In this document: in pieces, positions 54,724 to 64,000 of the stretch | How positions within the stretch are numbered: the first letter of the stretch is position 1 | How the letters are laid out: each line of letters starts with the position of its first letter | Assembly: GCA_030603745.1 (NCBI GenBank) | Contig: JAUVXE010000005.1 | Coordinates: forward strand, 62,001 to 126,000 | DNA from: Coriobacteriia bacterium | GTDB lineage: Bacteria > Actinomycetota > Coriobacteriia > Anaerosomatales > SLCP01 | Length of the DNA: 64,000 bases | Direction of reading: 5' to 3' | Position numbers and translations under genes: made by a program | The notes under the pieces: generated by a model | Seen by the model: only the letters and a program-made list of their open reading frames with translations | Databases searched by the model: none | Told to the model about the DNA's origin: nothing

Positions 54724-56490
54724 ATGGGATGGCTGGTCCCGGCACAGGTCGCCCAGACCGTGGGCGGACTGCTCCTCTTCGCGGTATTCGGGTATCTCTA
54801 CGCCTCGCGTCGCGACTCCCATCTCGCGCTGTGGGCCGCGGCGTGGGCCGCCTACACGCTGCGCTCGGCGCTCGAGGTCGGCTCCTCGCTCGCCGAGGGC
54901 GGCCCGTGGGCGCTCCTCTACGGCGCCGCGCAGGTCGCCAACGTCGTGAGCGGCCTGCTCCTGCTCATCGGCACGCTGCGCTTCCTCGGCGCGCGGGAGT
55001 CACGGGTCTGGCACCTCGCGGCGGGGGCCGCCTCGGTGTGGGCGGTGGCCGCGGTGGCGAGCGGCGCCTCGACGTTCGCCATCAGCGTGCCGGGGTTCCT
55101 CTACCTCGGCGTGGCGAGCATCGTGACCGGCGTGGTGTGGCTCCGCCGCTCGATCACGCGCTGGGGGCGGGTCGCCGGGTGGATCTTCGTGGCGTGGGGG
55201 ATCCACCGGCTCGACTATCCGCTCTTGCGCGGCGTGGAGTGGTTCGCGCCCATCGGCTACATGGCGGGGGCCGCGTTCGCGCACCTCGTCGCCTTCTGCG
55301 TGCTCATCGCCTACCTCGACCGCGATCGCGACAGTCTCGCCGAGAGCGAGGAGCGCTACCGCGAGCTGTTCGACCGCAGCAAGTCGGTCATGCTGCTCAT
55401 CGACCCCGAGAGCGCGCGCATCGTCGACGCGAACGACGCCGCGGTCCGCTACTACGGCTGGCCGCGCGAGGAGCTGACCGCGATGTCCATCACCGACATC
55501 AACACGCTCTCCGCCGAGGAGGTCCGCGCCGAGATGGGACGCGCCGCCGAGGAGAGCCGCGACCACTTCCTCTTCTGCCACAACCGCGCCGGGGGCGTCG
55601 CCTCCGACGTCGAGGTCTACTCGGGCCCGGTCACCGTGGGGGGCCGCACGATGCTCTACTCGATCGTGCACGACATCACCGAGCGGCGCGAGGCGGAGCG
55701 GGAGCTCGCCCGCCACAAGGAGCACCTCGAGGAGCTCGTCGCCGAGCGGACCGCCGAGCTCCGCGAGACGAACGAGCGCCTTGAGGCCGCGACCCGGGCC
55801 AAGGACGTCTTCCTCGCCAACATGAGCCACGAGCTCCGCACGCCTCTGAACTCGATCATCGGCTTCTCCGGCATACTGGAACAGCAGCTCGTGGGCCCGC
55901 TCTCCGAGGAGCAGCTGCGGCAGGTGTCCATGATCCGCTCCTCCGGCGACCACCTGCTCTCGCTCGTGAACGACCTGCTCGACCTCTCGGCGATCGACGC
56001 CGGCCGCACGCGGCCCGCGCCCGAGGCGGTCGACCTCACGGCCGCCCTCCGCGCGAGCGTCGCCGCGATCGCGCCGCTGTGCGAGCGCTCCGGCCTCTCG
56101 CTCGACGTCGAGCTGCCGGCCGACCCCGTGGTGTTTCGGTCGGACCGCCGCTTCATCGACCAGATCATGTGGAACCTCCTCGGCAACGCGGTCAAGTTCA
56201 CCGCCGAGGGCGGCGTGGCCGTCACGCTGCTCGCGCGCGGCGGCGTCGCGTCCATCGAGGTGTGCGACACCGGGCCGGGGATCCCGCCCAGGGAGCGCGA
56301 ACGGGTCTTCGACGACTTCGTGCAGCTCTCGGCACTCAACGTGGCCAAGAGCGAGGGGACCGGGCTGGGGCTCTCGATCAGCCGCCGCCTGGCGCGCATG
56401 CTCGGCGGGGACCTGGTGTGCGGGGAGCCAAGGGACGGCGCCGCGGGCGCGCGGTTCGTGCTGACCCTCCGCGACCTCGGCGAAGAGTGA
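54724..56490 (+). CDS. Orphan sensor histidine kinase (multi-TM, PAS)
   Basis: This 588-residue kinase has about seven hydrophobic segments (residues 8-200), which resembles a 7TM-type sensor input. A PAS domain (about 212-325; YRELFDRSKSVMLLIDPES) leads into HisKA (LANMSHELRTPLNSIIGFSGIL) and HATPase (NLLGNAVKFTAEGG, VCDTGPGIPPRER, GTGLGLSIS). Its kinase core is similar to that of the kinase at 42006. It lies between thrS and infC with no regulator partner. A strong infC promoter follows. Confidence 0.92.
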   Translation: MGWLVPAQVAQTVGGLLLFAVFGYLYASRRDSHLALWAAAWAAYTLRSALEVGSSLAEGGPWALLYGAAQVANVVSGLLLLIGTLRFLGARESRVWHLAAGAASVWAVAAVASGASTFAISVPGFLYLGVASIVTGVVWLRRSITRWGRVAGWIFVAWGIHRLDYPLLRGVEWFAPIGYMAGAAFAHLVAFCVLIAYLDRDRDSLAESEERYRELFDRSKSVMLLIDPESARIVDANDAAVRYYGWPREELTAMSITDINTLSAEEVRAEMGRAAEESRDHFLFCHNRAGGVASDVEVYSGPVTVGGRTMLYSIVHDITERREAERELARHKEHLEELVAERTAELRETNERLEAATRAKDVFLANMSHELRTPLNSIIGFSGILEQQLVGPLSEEQLRQVSMIRSSGDHLLSLVNDLLDLSAIDAGRTRPAPEAVDLTAALRASVAAIAPLCERSGLSLDVELPADPVVFRSDRRFIDQIMWNLLGNAVKFTAEGGVAVTLLARGGVASIEVCDTGPGIPPRERERVFDDFVQLSALNVAKSEGTGLGLSISRRLARMLGGDLVCGEPRDGAAGARFVLTLRDLGEE

Positions 56491-56529
56491 TCGAGCGGGA
56501 AGCGCTTCCGTCTCCCGCCTATCCGTCCA

Positions 56530-56559
56530 TTGGACACCCGCCCGCCGCATGGGTATACT
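56530..56559 (+). promoter_or_regulatory. infC operon promoter
   Basis: TTGGAC (56530-56535), 18 bases, TATACT (56554-56559). The resulting leader is about 245 nt long and contains a GACCCCG/CGGGGTC hairpin near 56591-56610. The leader fills the 322-bp gap between the kinase and infC. Confidence 0.75.
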
Positions 56560-56715
56560 TCGTGAGCCAACCGCATATCGTATGTAAGCGGGACCCCGCC
56601 CCTCGGGGTCGATGAGGTCCCCACCTTGCGGCGCCACTGCGGCAGCTGTCTGGTCGAGAGAATCACCGCCGGGAGCGGGCCTGTGTGTCCGGGTCTCCTC
56701 GGCGGATGCCTATCG

Positions 56716-56755
56716 TCCCGTCGGCCGCACCAGGGCCCGCGGGATGTTTTCGTTT
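56716..56755 (+). terminator. Candidate attenuator in the infC leader
   Basis: TCCCG-TC-GGCC pairs with GGCC-CG-CGGGA (a two-base internal loop), followed by TGTTTTCGTTT. An intrinsic terminator inside the leader fits feedback control of the infC-rpmI-rplT operon, as known for L20 in other bacteria. Confidence 0.45.
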
Positions 56756-56812
56756 CTGCAGGATGTGCGGCCCGGGGCGGAACGGGTCGCGAACAGTGGA
56801 GGTGAGCTGCCC

Positions 56813-57373
56813 ATTAGCGCAGTCGAACCAAGGATCAACGAACGGATCCGCGCACCTCGGGTGCGGCTGATCGGCGTGGACGGGTCCCAGCTCGGGGTCT
56901 TCGAGACCGCCGACGCGCAGCGGATCGCCGACGACCAGAACCTCGACCTCGTGGAGGTCGCACCCAACGGCGACCCCCCGGTGTGCCGGGTCATGGACTA
57001 CGGCAAGTACAAGTACGAGCAGGACATCAAGGCCAAGAAGGCACGCAAGCACCAGGCCACGGTCCAGATCAAAGAGATCAAGTTCCGGCCCAAGATCGAC
57101 ACGCACGACTACGAGACCAAGAAGAAGCACGTGGTGCGCTTCCTCGAGGCCGGTGCCAAGGTCAAGGTCACGATCATGTTCCGCGGACGCGAGATGGTGC
57201 ATGCCGAGCGTGGCCTCGCCATCCTCGAGCGCCTCGCGGAGGACGTGAAAGACCTGGCGATCGTCGAGAACCAGCCCAAGCTCGAGGGACGGAACATGCA
57301 CATGCTGATCCAGCCCCTCAAGAAGGACCCGAAGGATTCGGAGAAGGCCGCCGAGGGTTCACCGGCCGAGTAA
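56813..57373 (+). CDS. infC: Translation initiation factor IF-3 (AUU start)
   Basis: This 186-residue factor prevents premature subunit joining and discriminates against wrong start codons. The start is assigned to ATT 56813, seven bases after a perfect GGAGGTGA (56798-56805). No ATG, GTG or TTG fits the family N-terminus ([21 protein letters not shown]). The N-domain has [26 protein letters not shown], the C-domain [38 protein letters not shown] initiation lets IF-3 repress its own synthesis. The longer frame from 56612 covers the leader and is not coding. Confidence 0.95.
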   Translation: MSAVEPRINERIRAPRVRLIGVDGSQLGVFETADAQRIADDQNLDLVEVAPNGDPPVCRVMDYGKYKYEQDIKAKKARKHQATVQIKEIKFRPKIDTHDYETKKKHVVRFLEAGAKVKVTIMFRGREMVHAERGLAILERLAEDVKDLAIVENQPKLEGRNMHMLIQPLKKDPKDSEKAAEGSPAE

Positions 57374-57386
57374 GGAGCGAGAAGCT

Positions 57387-57584
57387 ATGCCCAAGCAGAA
57401 GACCCACAAGTCCTCCGCCAAGCGGTTCAAGGTGACCGGCGGCGGCAAGATCAAGCGGGGGAACGCCTTCAAGAGCCACATCCTCGAGAAGAAGAGCCCT
57501 AAGCGTAAGCGCGGGTTCCGCAAGGACTCCCTTGTGCACAAGTCCGACGAGAAGGTCATCAAGAAGAACCTCGGCATCGGGTAG
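57387..57584 (+). CDS. rpmI: 50S ribosomal protein L35
   Basis: This 65-residue, very basic protein starts [24 protein letters not shown] and contains the L35 core [20 protein letters not shown]. It is the normal partner of infC and rplT. AAGGAG precedes the ATG. Confidence 0.97.
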   Translation: MPKQKTHKSSAKRFKVTGGGKIKRGNAFKSHILEKKSPKRKRGFRKDSLVHKSDEKVIKKNLGIG

Positions 57585-57621
57585 TCCCGGCGCTTCGTAT
57601 CAGTAAGGAGTTGAGCGACAC

Positions 57622-57984
57622 ATGCCTCGAGTAAAACGAGCAGTCACTGCCAAGAAGAAGCGCCGGACGATGCTCACCAAGGCGAAGGGGTACTACGGCA
57701 ACAAGAGCCGCAGCTACCGTGCCGCCAAGGAGCAGGTGCAGCACTCGCTGCAGTACAGCTACCGCGATCGCCGCAACAAGAAGCGTGAGATCCGCCGCCT
57801 GTGGATCACCCGCATCAACGCCGGTGCGCGCCAGAACGGGATGTCCTACTCGGCCTTCATGAACGGCCTCAAGTTGGCCGGCGTGGGCCTGGACCGCAAG
57901 GTCCTCTCGGACATGGCCATCAACGACCCCGCCGCCTTTGCCAAGCTGGTCGAGCTTGCCAAGGCCCAGGTCGAGGCCGCGTAG
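57622..57984 (+). CDS. rplT: 50S ribosomal protein L20
   Basis: This 120-residue protein has the basic rRNA-binding extension [39 protein letters not shown] and the globular domain [42 protein letters not shown]20 represses its own operon in several bacteria, and the long infC leader leaves room for this. A strong terminator follows. Confidence 0.98.
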   Translation: MPRVKRAVTAKKKRRTMLTKAKGYYGNKSRSYRAAKEQVQHSLQYSYRDRRNKKREIRRLWITRINAGARQNGMSYSAFMNGLKLAGVGLDRKVLSDMAINDPAAFAKLVELAKAQVEAA

Positions 57985-58008
57985 CCCGCACCACCATCGC
58001 GCACCTGG

Positions 58009-58040
58009 ACGGCCCTGTCGGCGATCGCCGGCGGGGCCGT
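58009..58040 (+). terminator. Terminator after rplT
   Basis: ACGGCCCTGTCGGCG and CGCCGGCGGGGCCGT form a 15-bp stem with two G-T pairs, followed by TTCGCGTTCC. The gap to 58264 holds only this and the next promoter. Confidence 0.8.
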
Positions 58041-58178
58041 TTCGCGTTCCGGGCGCGGGGTGTCCGCTGCGTCGTGACCGCCGCGGCCCGACCCCGTGCC
58101 GCGACCCGACCCGGGCCGTGATGCCACCCGCTCGCCCTGCGGTAAGAGAGTAGCCGGGTCTCGGTCAGGCCGGTGCGC

Positions 58179-58184
58179 TACGAT
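58179..58184 (+). promoter_or_regulatory. tasA-like/sipW promoter -10
   Basis: TACGAT in TGCGCTACGATCAC, about 80 bases before the ATG. It has the same word type as the valS and chemosensory promoters. Confidence 0.4.
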
Positions 58185-58264
58185 CACCGCGACCCGCCGC
58201 ACCGATGCGACGGGCGTTCGATCCGCCGGTCCTCCCCTCGGCCGGCCAGACGAGGGGAGAGGTC

Positions 58265-58747
58265 ATGAAACGGCTGGCAGTCCTGGTCGCCGCGCTCCTG
58301 TGCGCGAGCGGTATCGGCTTCGCGGGGGCGTACTTCACCGCGCAGCAGTCCGTCCCGGAGAACGTCATCCGCGCGGGAACGGTCGCGGTGAGCGCGGCGC
58401 CTGCGAGCGAGGCGATCTCGATGGACAACCTCGCGCCCGGTACGCCCCAGAGCCGTGTGCTCGAGGTGAGCAACACGGGCTCGCTCCCGGTGGACGTGCG
58501 GGTCACCGGTGCCAAGCGCGCGGGGATCACGGCGTTCTACAACGTGCTCGAGTGCACGGTCACCTCGGCGGGGCAGACGGTCTACAGCGGGCTGCTCTCG
58601 GAGATGGCCACGGCTCCGGTGCGCCTCGCGCCCGGACAGGCGACCGACCTTGAGTTCGCGGTCACCGTGCCGGCGAGCGCACAGAACACGCTCTCGGGCT
58701 CGTACGTGAAGCTCACGCTCTACGTCGACGCGGAGCAGGCACGGTGA
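58265..58747 (+). CDS. TasA/camelysin-like secreted protein
   Basis: This 160-residue protein has an N-terminal signal (KRLAVLVAALLCASGIGFAGAYFT) followed by ENVIRAGTVAVS, closely resembling the SipW-dependent signal and N-terminus of TasA/CalY proteins (...AYFS...FTAGTLDLS). The remainder is a beta-rich domain (SRVLEVSNTGSLPVDVRVTG, VRLAPGQATDLEFAVTVPA). In Bacillus such proteins form biofilm fibres or are cell-surface proteases/inhibitors; here a surface fibre or coat role is inferred. It overlaps the signal peptidase gene by four bases, which strengthens the call. Confidence 0.8.
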   Translation: MKRLAVLVAALLCASGIGFAGAYFTAQQSVPENVIRAGTVAVSAAPASEAISMDNLAPGTPQSRVLEVSNTGSLPVDVRVTGAKRAGITAFYNVLECTVTSAGQTVYSGLLSEMATAPVRLAPGQATDLEFAVTVPASAQNTLSGSYVKLTLYVDAEQAR

Positions 58748-59145
58748 GGCCGCGGGGCCTCGTGCTTGCCGGGTTGCTGGCGGCGTGGGCCTGGGCGTGC
58801 GTGACGCACGGCGTCGTGTTCGTCACCGGGAACTCGATGCGGCCCGCGCTCGCGGCAGGCGACCTGGCGGTCTACCGCCGAGGCGAGAACGCGCGAATCG
58901 GCTCGATGGCGGTCTTCGCCCGGCCCGGCGACGGGCGGCTCACGGTGCACCGGGTGATCGGTGCGGGACCTCGCGGCGAGCTGCGCACGCGGGGCGACGC
59001 GAACGATTCGGCGGACGCGGCGGGGGTTCCGCCCGCGCGGGTGCGCGGACAGGTCGTGTTCTCCGTGTCCACGTCGAGATTCGCCTCCGGGATCGTCCCG
59101 GCGCTGTGCTACACTTCTCAACCAATCGCAGAGCAGTGGCGATGA
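58744..59145 (+). CDS. sipW: SipW-type signal peptidase I
   Basis: This 133-residue protease starts with an uncleaved membrane anchor (about 5-27). The catalytic Ser31 is in TGNSMRPALAAGDLAVY. H69 in LTVHRVIG takes the place of the usual lysine, and RGDANDSAD follows. This is the ER/archaeal-type Ser-His-Asp set found in SipW. It is shorter than SipW of B. subtilis and has only a weak C-terminal hydrophobic stretch. It most likely cleaves the TasA-like protein encoded upstream. It starts with GTG inside the preceding stop. The pheS T-box promoter (59107-59115) lies inside its 3' end. Confidence 0.88.
   Translation: MRPRGLVLAGLLAAWAWACVTHGVVFVTGNSMRPALAAGDLAVYRRGENARIGSMAVFARPGDGRLTVHRVIGAGPRGELRTRGDANDSADAAGVPPARVRGQVVFSVSTSRFASGIVPALCYTSQPIAEQWR
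59107..59115 (+). promoter_or_regulatory. pheST promoter, extended -10
   Basis: TGCTACACT lies inside the end of sipW and would start transcription at about 59122, at the base of T-box stem I. Confidence 0.45.
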
Positions 59146-59450
59146 CGGAGAGGCGCCGGCACCACCGGCCCGCCTGCAGGAAGGGACCCCTCGACTGAAA
59201 GGGTCCCGGCGGGTGCGTGACGGCGGTTCACTCCCGAGCCGTGACCTGAACGCGCGTGCCAGAGCGGCCGCGACAAGTAGGTGATCCGGATCCCCCGATA
59301 CCGGGACGCGACGGCAGTGAGGCCGTCGAGGCGGGCCGCGATGAGCGGTCCGCGCCGAGTGGGTCCGCGCGAGCGGGCCAACCGAGGTGGTACCGCGGGA
59401 GCCGGCTCCCGTCCTTGGGCATGTACCGGGACGGAGGCCGGCTTTCGTTT
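59120..59450 (+). promoter_or_regulatory. T-box riboswitch controlling pheST
   Basis: The conserved T-box AGGTGGTACCGCG is at 59385-59397. It is followed by a terminator stem GCCGGCTCCCGTCC / GGACGGAGGCCGGC (59401-59442) and TTTCGTTT. Stem I begins near GCGATGACGGAGAGG (59140). A TTC codon at 59227-59229 is placed to be the phenylalanine specifier; no other Phe codon stands between stem I and the T-box. Uncharged tRNA-Phe would stabilise the antiterminator and switch pheST on. This explains the 346-bp gap before pheS. Confidence 0.9.
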
Positions 59451-59491
59451 CGTCCCGGACGTGACAGCACGTCTCTTCGAAAGAGGTACCG

Positions 59492-60556
59492 ATGGAGATC
59501 ATCGAACAGCTCGGTTCACTGAGGGACTCGGCCATCGAGCGAGCGCAGGCCGCCCGGACCCTCGAGGAGCTCGACACCGTCAGGGTCGAGGTCCTCGGCA
59601 AGAAGGGCTCGCTCACTGCCATCCTCCGAGGCCTCGGCTCGCTCTCCGCCGAGGAGCGCCCCGCTGTGGGCAAGGCGTCCAACGAGGTCCGCGCCGCGAT
59701 CGAGGCCGCCCTCGCGGAACGCCGCTCGCTGCTCGCCGAGGCCGCCCGCTCAGAGCGTATCGCGGCCGAGGCGGTCGACGTCACGCTTCCCGGCCGCACG
59801 CGCCTCCCCGGTCGCCAGCATCTCATCAGCCAGATCGCCGAGGAGGTCGTCGACATCTTCGTCGGCCTCGGCTACATGGTGGCCGAGGGTCCCGAGGTCG
59901 AGCTCGACCACTACAACTTCACCGCGCTGAACCACCCGCCCACGCACCCGGCGCGCTCGGCCGCAGACACCTTCTACGTCCGCGACCTCTCGGCCGAGGG
60001 CGCTGCGCGGACCGGGCCGCTCACCGACGTGCTTCTGCGCACCCACACGAGCCCGGTGCAGGTGCGCACCCTCGAGAAGACCAGACCCCCGGTCTATGTG
60101 ATCTGCCCCGGCCGGGTCTACCGTCGCGACATCGCCGATCCGAGCCACCTCCCGCAGTTCCACCAGATCGAGGGGCTCGCGGTCGACGAGGGCATCACCT
60201 TCGGCGATCTCAAGGGCACGCTCGACCATGTGTGCAAGGAACTCTTCGGCAAGGACCGCAAGACGCGGTTCCGCCCGCACTTCTTCCCGTTCACCGAGCC
60301 GAGCGCCGAGGTGGACGTCTCGTGCGGGATCTGTGCCGGCTCGGGCTGCCGTTTCTGCAAGTACACCGGCTGGCAGGAGATCCTCGGCTGCGGCATGGTC
60401 GATCCGAACGTCTTCGGCTATGTCGACATCGATCCCGAGGTACACACCGGGTTCGCCTTCGGCATGGGGGTCGAGCGCATCGCCGCACTCCGCTACGACA
60501 TCCCCGACCTGCGCATGCTCGTCGAAGGCGACATGAGGTTCCTGCGACAGTTCTAG
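59492..60556 (+). CDS. pheS: Phenylalanyl-tRNA synthetase alpha subunit
   Basis: This 354-residue catalytic subunit has an N-terminal coiled coil (about 1-90), motif 1 region HPLISQ-like (QHLISQIAEEVVDIFVGLGY), the ALNHPPTHPARSAADTFYV segment, motif 2 (GRVYRRDIADPSHLPQFHQIEGLAVDEG) and motif 3 (GFAFGMGVERIAALRYDIPDLR). It carries an additional CGICAGSGCRFC cysteine pattern. AAGAGG precedes the ATG. It is expressed from the T-box leader together with pheT. Confidence 0.98.
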   Translation: MEIIEQLGSLRDSAIERAQAARTLEELDTVRVEVLGKKGSLTAILRGLGSLSAEERPAVGKASNEVRAAIEAALAERRSLLAEAARSERIAAEAVDVTLPGRTRLPGRQHLISQIAEEVVDIFVGLGYMVAEGPEVELDHYNFTALNHPPTHPARSAADTFYVRDLSAEGAARTGPLTDVLLRTHTSPVQVRTLEKTRPPVYVICPGRVYRRDIADPSHLPQFHQIEGLAVDEGITFGDLKGTLDHVCKELFGKDRKTRFRPHFFPFTEPSAEVDVSCGICAGSGCRFCKYTGWQEILGCGMVDPNVFGYVDIDPEVHTGFAFGMGVERIAALRYDIPDLRMLVEGDMRFLRQF

Positions 60557-60613
60557 TTCCCCGCTCTCACCCGCGGACACGACCGCGTACCGATCGAAAG
60601 GACGTATGCCGAG

Positions 60614-63034
<2,421 letters not shown>

Positions 63035-63052
63035 AGCACGGCGCATCGAGCG

Positions 63053-63087
63053 TGCATGACCATGCATCAATACTGCATCAAGCCAAC
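63053..63087 (+). promoter_or_regulatory. Tandem ARG-box-like operator before argC
   Basis: TGCATGACCATGCA (63053-63066) is a perfect TGCAT/ATGCA dyad like the ArgR consensus TGNATnnnnATNCA. A second TGCAT half-site starts at 63074, exactly 21 bases later, the known two-turn phasing of ArgR sites. Confidence 0.45.
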
Positions 63088-63114
63088 CGAATATGAGCAA
63101 GAGCCGTATGAAGG

Positions 63115-63144
63115 TTGACGGGTATGCGGCTGCTCCGGTAGGAT
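63115..63144 (+). promoter_or_regulatory. argC promoter
   Basis: TTGACG (63115-63120), 18 bases, TAGGAT (63139-63144), 44 bases before the GTG start. Confidence 0.6.
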
Positions 63145-63188
63145 GCGTCCACCTGTACCGTTTCGTGCTGAGAAGGAGTGGACCGCCG

Positions 63189-64000
63189 GTGGTCGACGTC
63201 GCGATCGTGGGGGCCCCGGGGTACGCGGGCGCCGAGCTGACCAGGCTCGTCGTCGGCCACCCCGCGCTGCGCCTCGCGCTGCTCACCTCGGCCTCGGAGG
63301 CCGGTACGGCGGTCGGTGACGTCTATCCGGCACTCGCCCCCTTCACCGATGCCGTCTACGTCGCCCCTGACGTCGAGCGGATCGCCTCGGCGGCCACGCT
63401 CGCGTTCCTCGCGGTCCCGCACACCGCGGCGATGGCGCTCGTGCCCCCGCTGCTCGAGGCCGGGCTGACCGTGATCGACGTCTCCGCCGACTTCCGCCTT
63501 GCCGACGCCGCCGTCTACCAAGCGTGGTACGGCGTCGCGCACGCCTGCCCCGACCTCCTCGCCGAGGCGGTCTACGGGCTGCCCGAGCTCGACCGCTCGG
63601 CGCTGCCCGGGGCGCGGCTCGTGGCGTGTCCCGGCTGCTATCCCACCGCCACCGTCCTGGCGGCCGCTCCGGCGCTCGAGGCCGGTCTCGCCGATCCCGC
63701 CCGAGTCATCGTCGATGCGAAGTCGGGCGTCTCCGGCGCCGGGCGCACGCCCTCGGCGGCGACCCATCTGCCCGCGGTGGGCGAGTCGGTCACCGCCTAC
63801 AAGGTGACGAGCCACCGCCACACGCCCGAGATCGCGCAGGCCCTGTCATGCGCGACGGGCGCGCAGGTCGGCGTCGTGTTCTCCCCGCACCTCGTGCCCA
63901 TGTCGCGCGGCCTGCTCTCCACCTGCTACCTCGCGCTCGCCGCTCCGCTCGCCGCCGAGGAGGCCGTCGACGCCTACCGGGAGCGCTACGCCGGCGAGCC
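63189..64000 (+). CDS. argC: N-acetyl-gamma-glutamyl-phosphate reductase, N-terminal part
   Basis: This NADPH-dependent third step of arginine biosynthesis is cut by the window end after about 270 residues. The dinucleotide motif VDVAIVGAPGYAGAELTRLV opens the protein, with an Ala where GASGY is usual. The catalytic cysteine lies in LVACPGCYPTATVL, followed by VDAKSGVSGAGRTPS and SHRHTPEIAQ. GTG 63189 follows AAGGAG. Upstream ARG-box-like sites suggest ArgR control and the start of an arg operon beyond the window. Confidence 0.96.
   Translation, partial: MVDVAIVGAPGYAGAELTRLVVGHPALRLALLTSASEAGTAVGDVYPALAPFTDAVYVAPDVERIASAATLAFLAVPHTAAMALVPPLLEAGLTVIDVSADFRLADAAVYQAWYGVAHACPDLLAEAVYGLPELDRSALPGARLVACPGCYPTATVLAAAPALEAGLADPARVIVDAKSGVSGAGRTPSAATHLPAVGESVTAYKVTSHRHTPEIAQALSCATGAQVGVVFSPHLVPMSRGLLSTCYLALAAPLAAEEAVDAYRERYAGE

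Noticed and set aside
56612-56812. N-terminal extension of infC by 67 residues
   Set aside because: It covers the transcribed leader with its hairpins, and IF-3 homology begins exactly at the ATT codon behind a strong RBS.

Overview
This 64-kb window is a very GC-rich chromosomal stretch with almost every gene on the + strand. The housekeeping content is secA-prfB, split transketolase, ftsEX-ctpA, rnr, smpB-tmRNA, rph-rdgB, tig-clpPX-valS-folC, thrS-infC-rpmI-rplT and pheST-argC. Other clues are a T-box on pheST, an AUU-initiated infC and an ER/SipW-type signal peptidase paired with a TasA-like protein. Together they point to a high-GC Gram-positive, most likely an environmental member of the Coriobacteriia (Actinomycetota). 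This lineage call is an inference from gene content and composition; there is no rRNA gene in the window.

Layout. (1) 1-7078: the end of an unknown gene, then a co-oriented block with visibly lower GC at third codon positions. It holds a 25-residue hydrophobic peptide behind an RBS-containing hairpin, a membrane HD-GYP c-di-GMP phosphodiesterase, a membrane protein whose HD-GYP domain has lost the metal ligands examined, a DUF5317 membrane protein, and a 1096-residue STAND-ATPase/TPR regulator ending in a SARP-type DNA-binding plus BTAD module. This block is the best candidate for an undescribed signalling system. (2) 7079-18258: a possible small RNA, secA, prfB, a PHP phosphoesterase, a YitT-family membrane protein, split transketolase, ftsE-ftsX-ctpA, and the only minus-strand gene. 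(3) 18389-23751: rnr, a geranylgeranyl-reductase-like flavoprotein, an M42 peptidase, smpB and tmRNA, so three parts of the trans-translation and RNA-decay machinery lie close together. (4) 23876-27378: a GGDEF plus degenerate EAL protein, a small-multidrug-export-family membrane protein, a uroporphyrinogen-decarboxylase-like protein and a small membrane protein. (5) 27565-38105: a non-flagellar-type chemosensory operon (DUF4388 protein, CheR-TPR, single-domain response regulator, a GspE/PilB-like protein with a ruined P-loop, two CheW, a receptor without a sensor domain, CheA-REC, CheB). (6) 38147-41238: murI (apparently leaderless), an MBL-fold hydrolase, rph, rdgB. (7) 41363-44543: tRNA-Pro, Gly, Arg, His and Lys, a 5TMR-LYT histidine kinase and tRNA-Leu. 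(8) 44594-54699: tig, clpP, clpX, valS, folC, a zinc-ribbon membrane protein, thrS. (9) 54724-64000: a second orphan histidine kinase, the translation operon infC-rpmI-rplT, a TasA/SipW pair, the T-box-controlled pheST and the start of argC behind tandem ARG-box-like sites.

Several unrelated genes share an extended -10 promoter word, (T)GCTAnnAT. I see no insertion sequences, integrases, prophage genes or CRISPR arrays. Cyclic-di-GMP is a recurring theme: an intact and a decayed HD-GYP, a GGDEF with decayed EAL, and MshEN-like modules inside the chemosensory operon.
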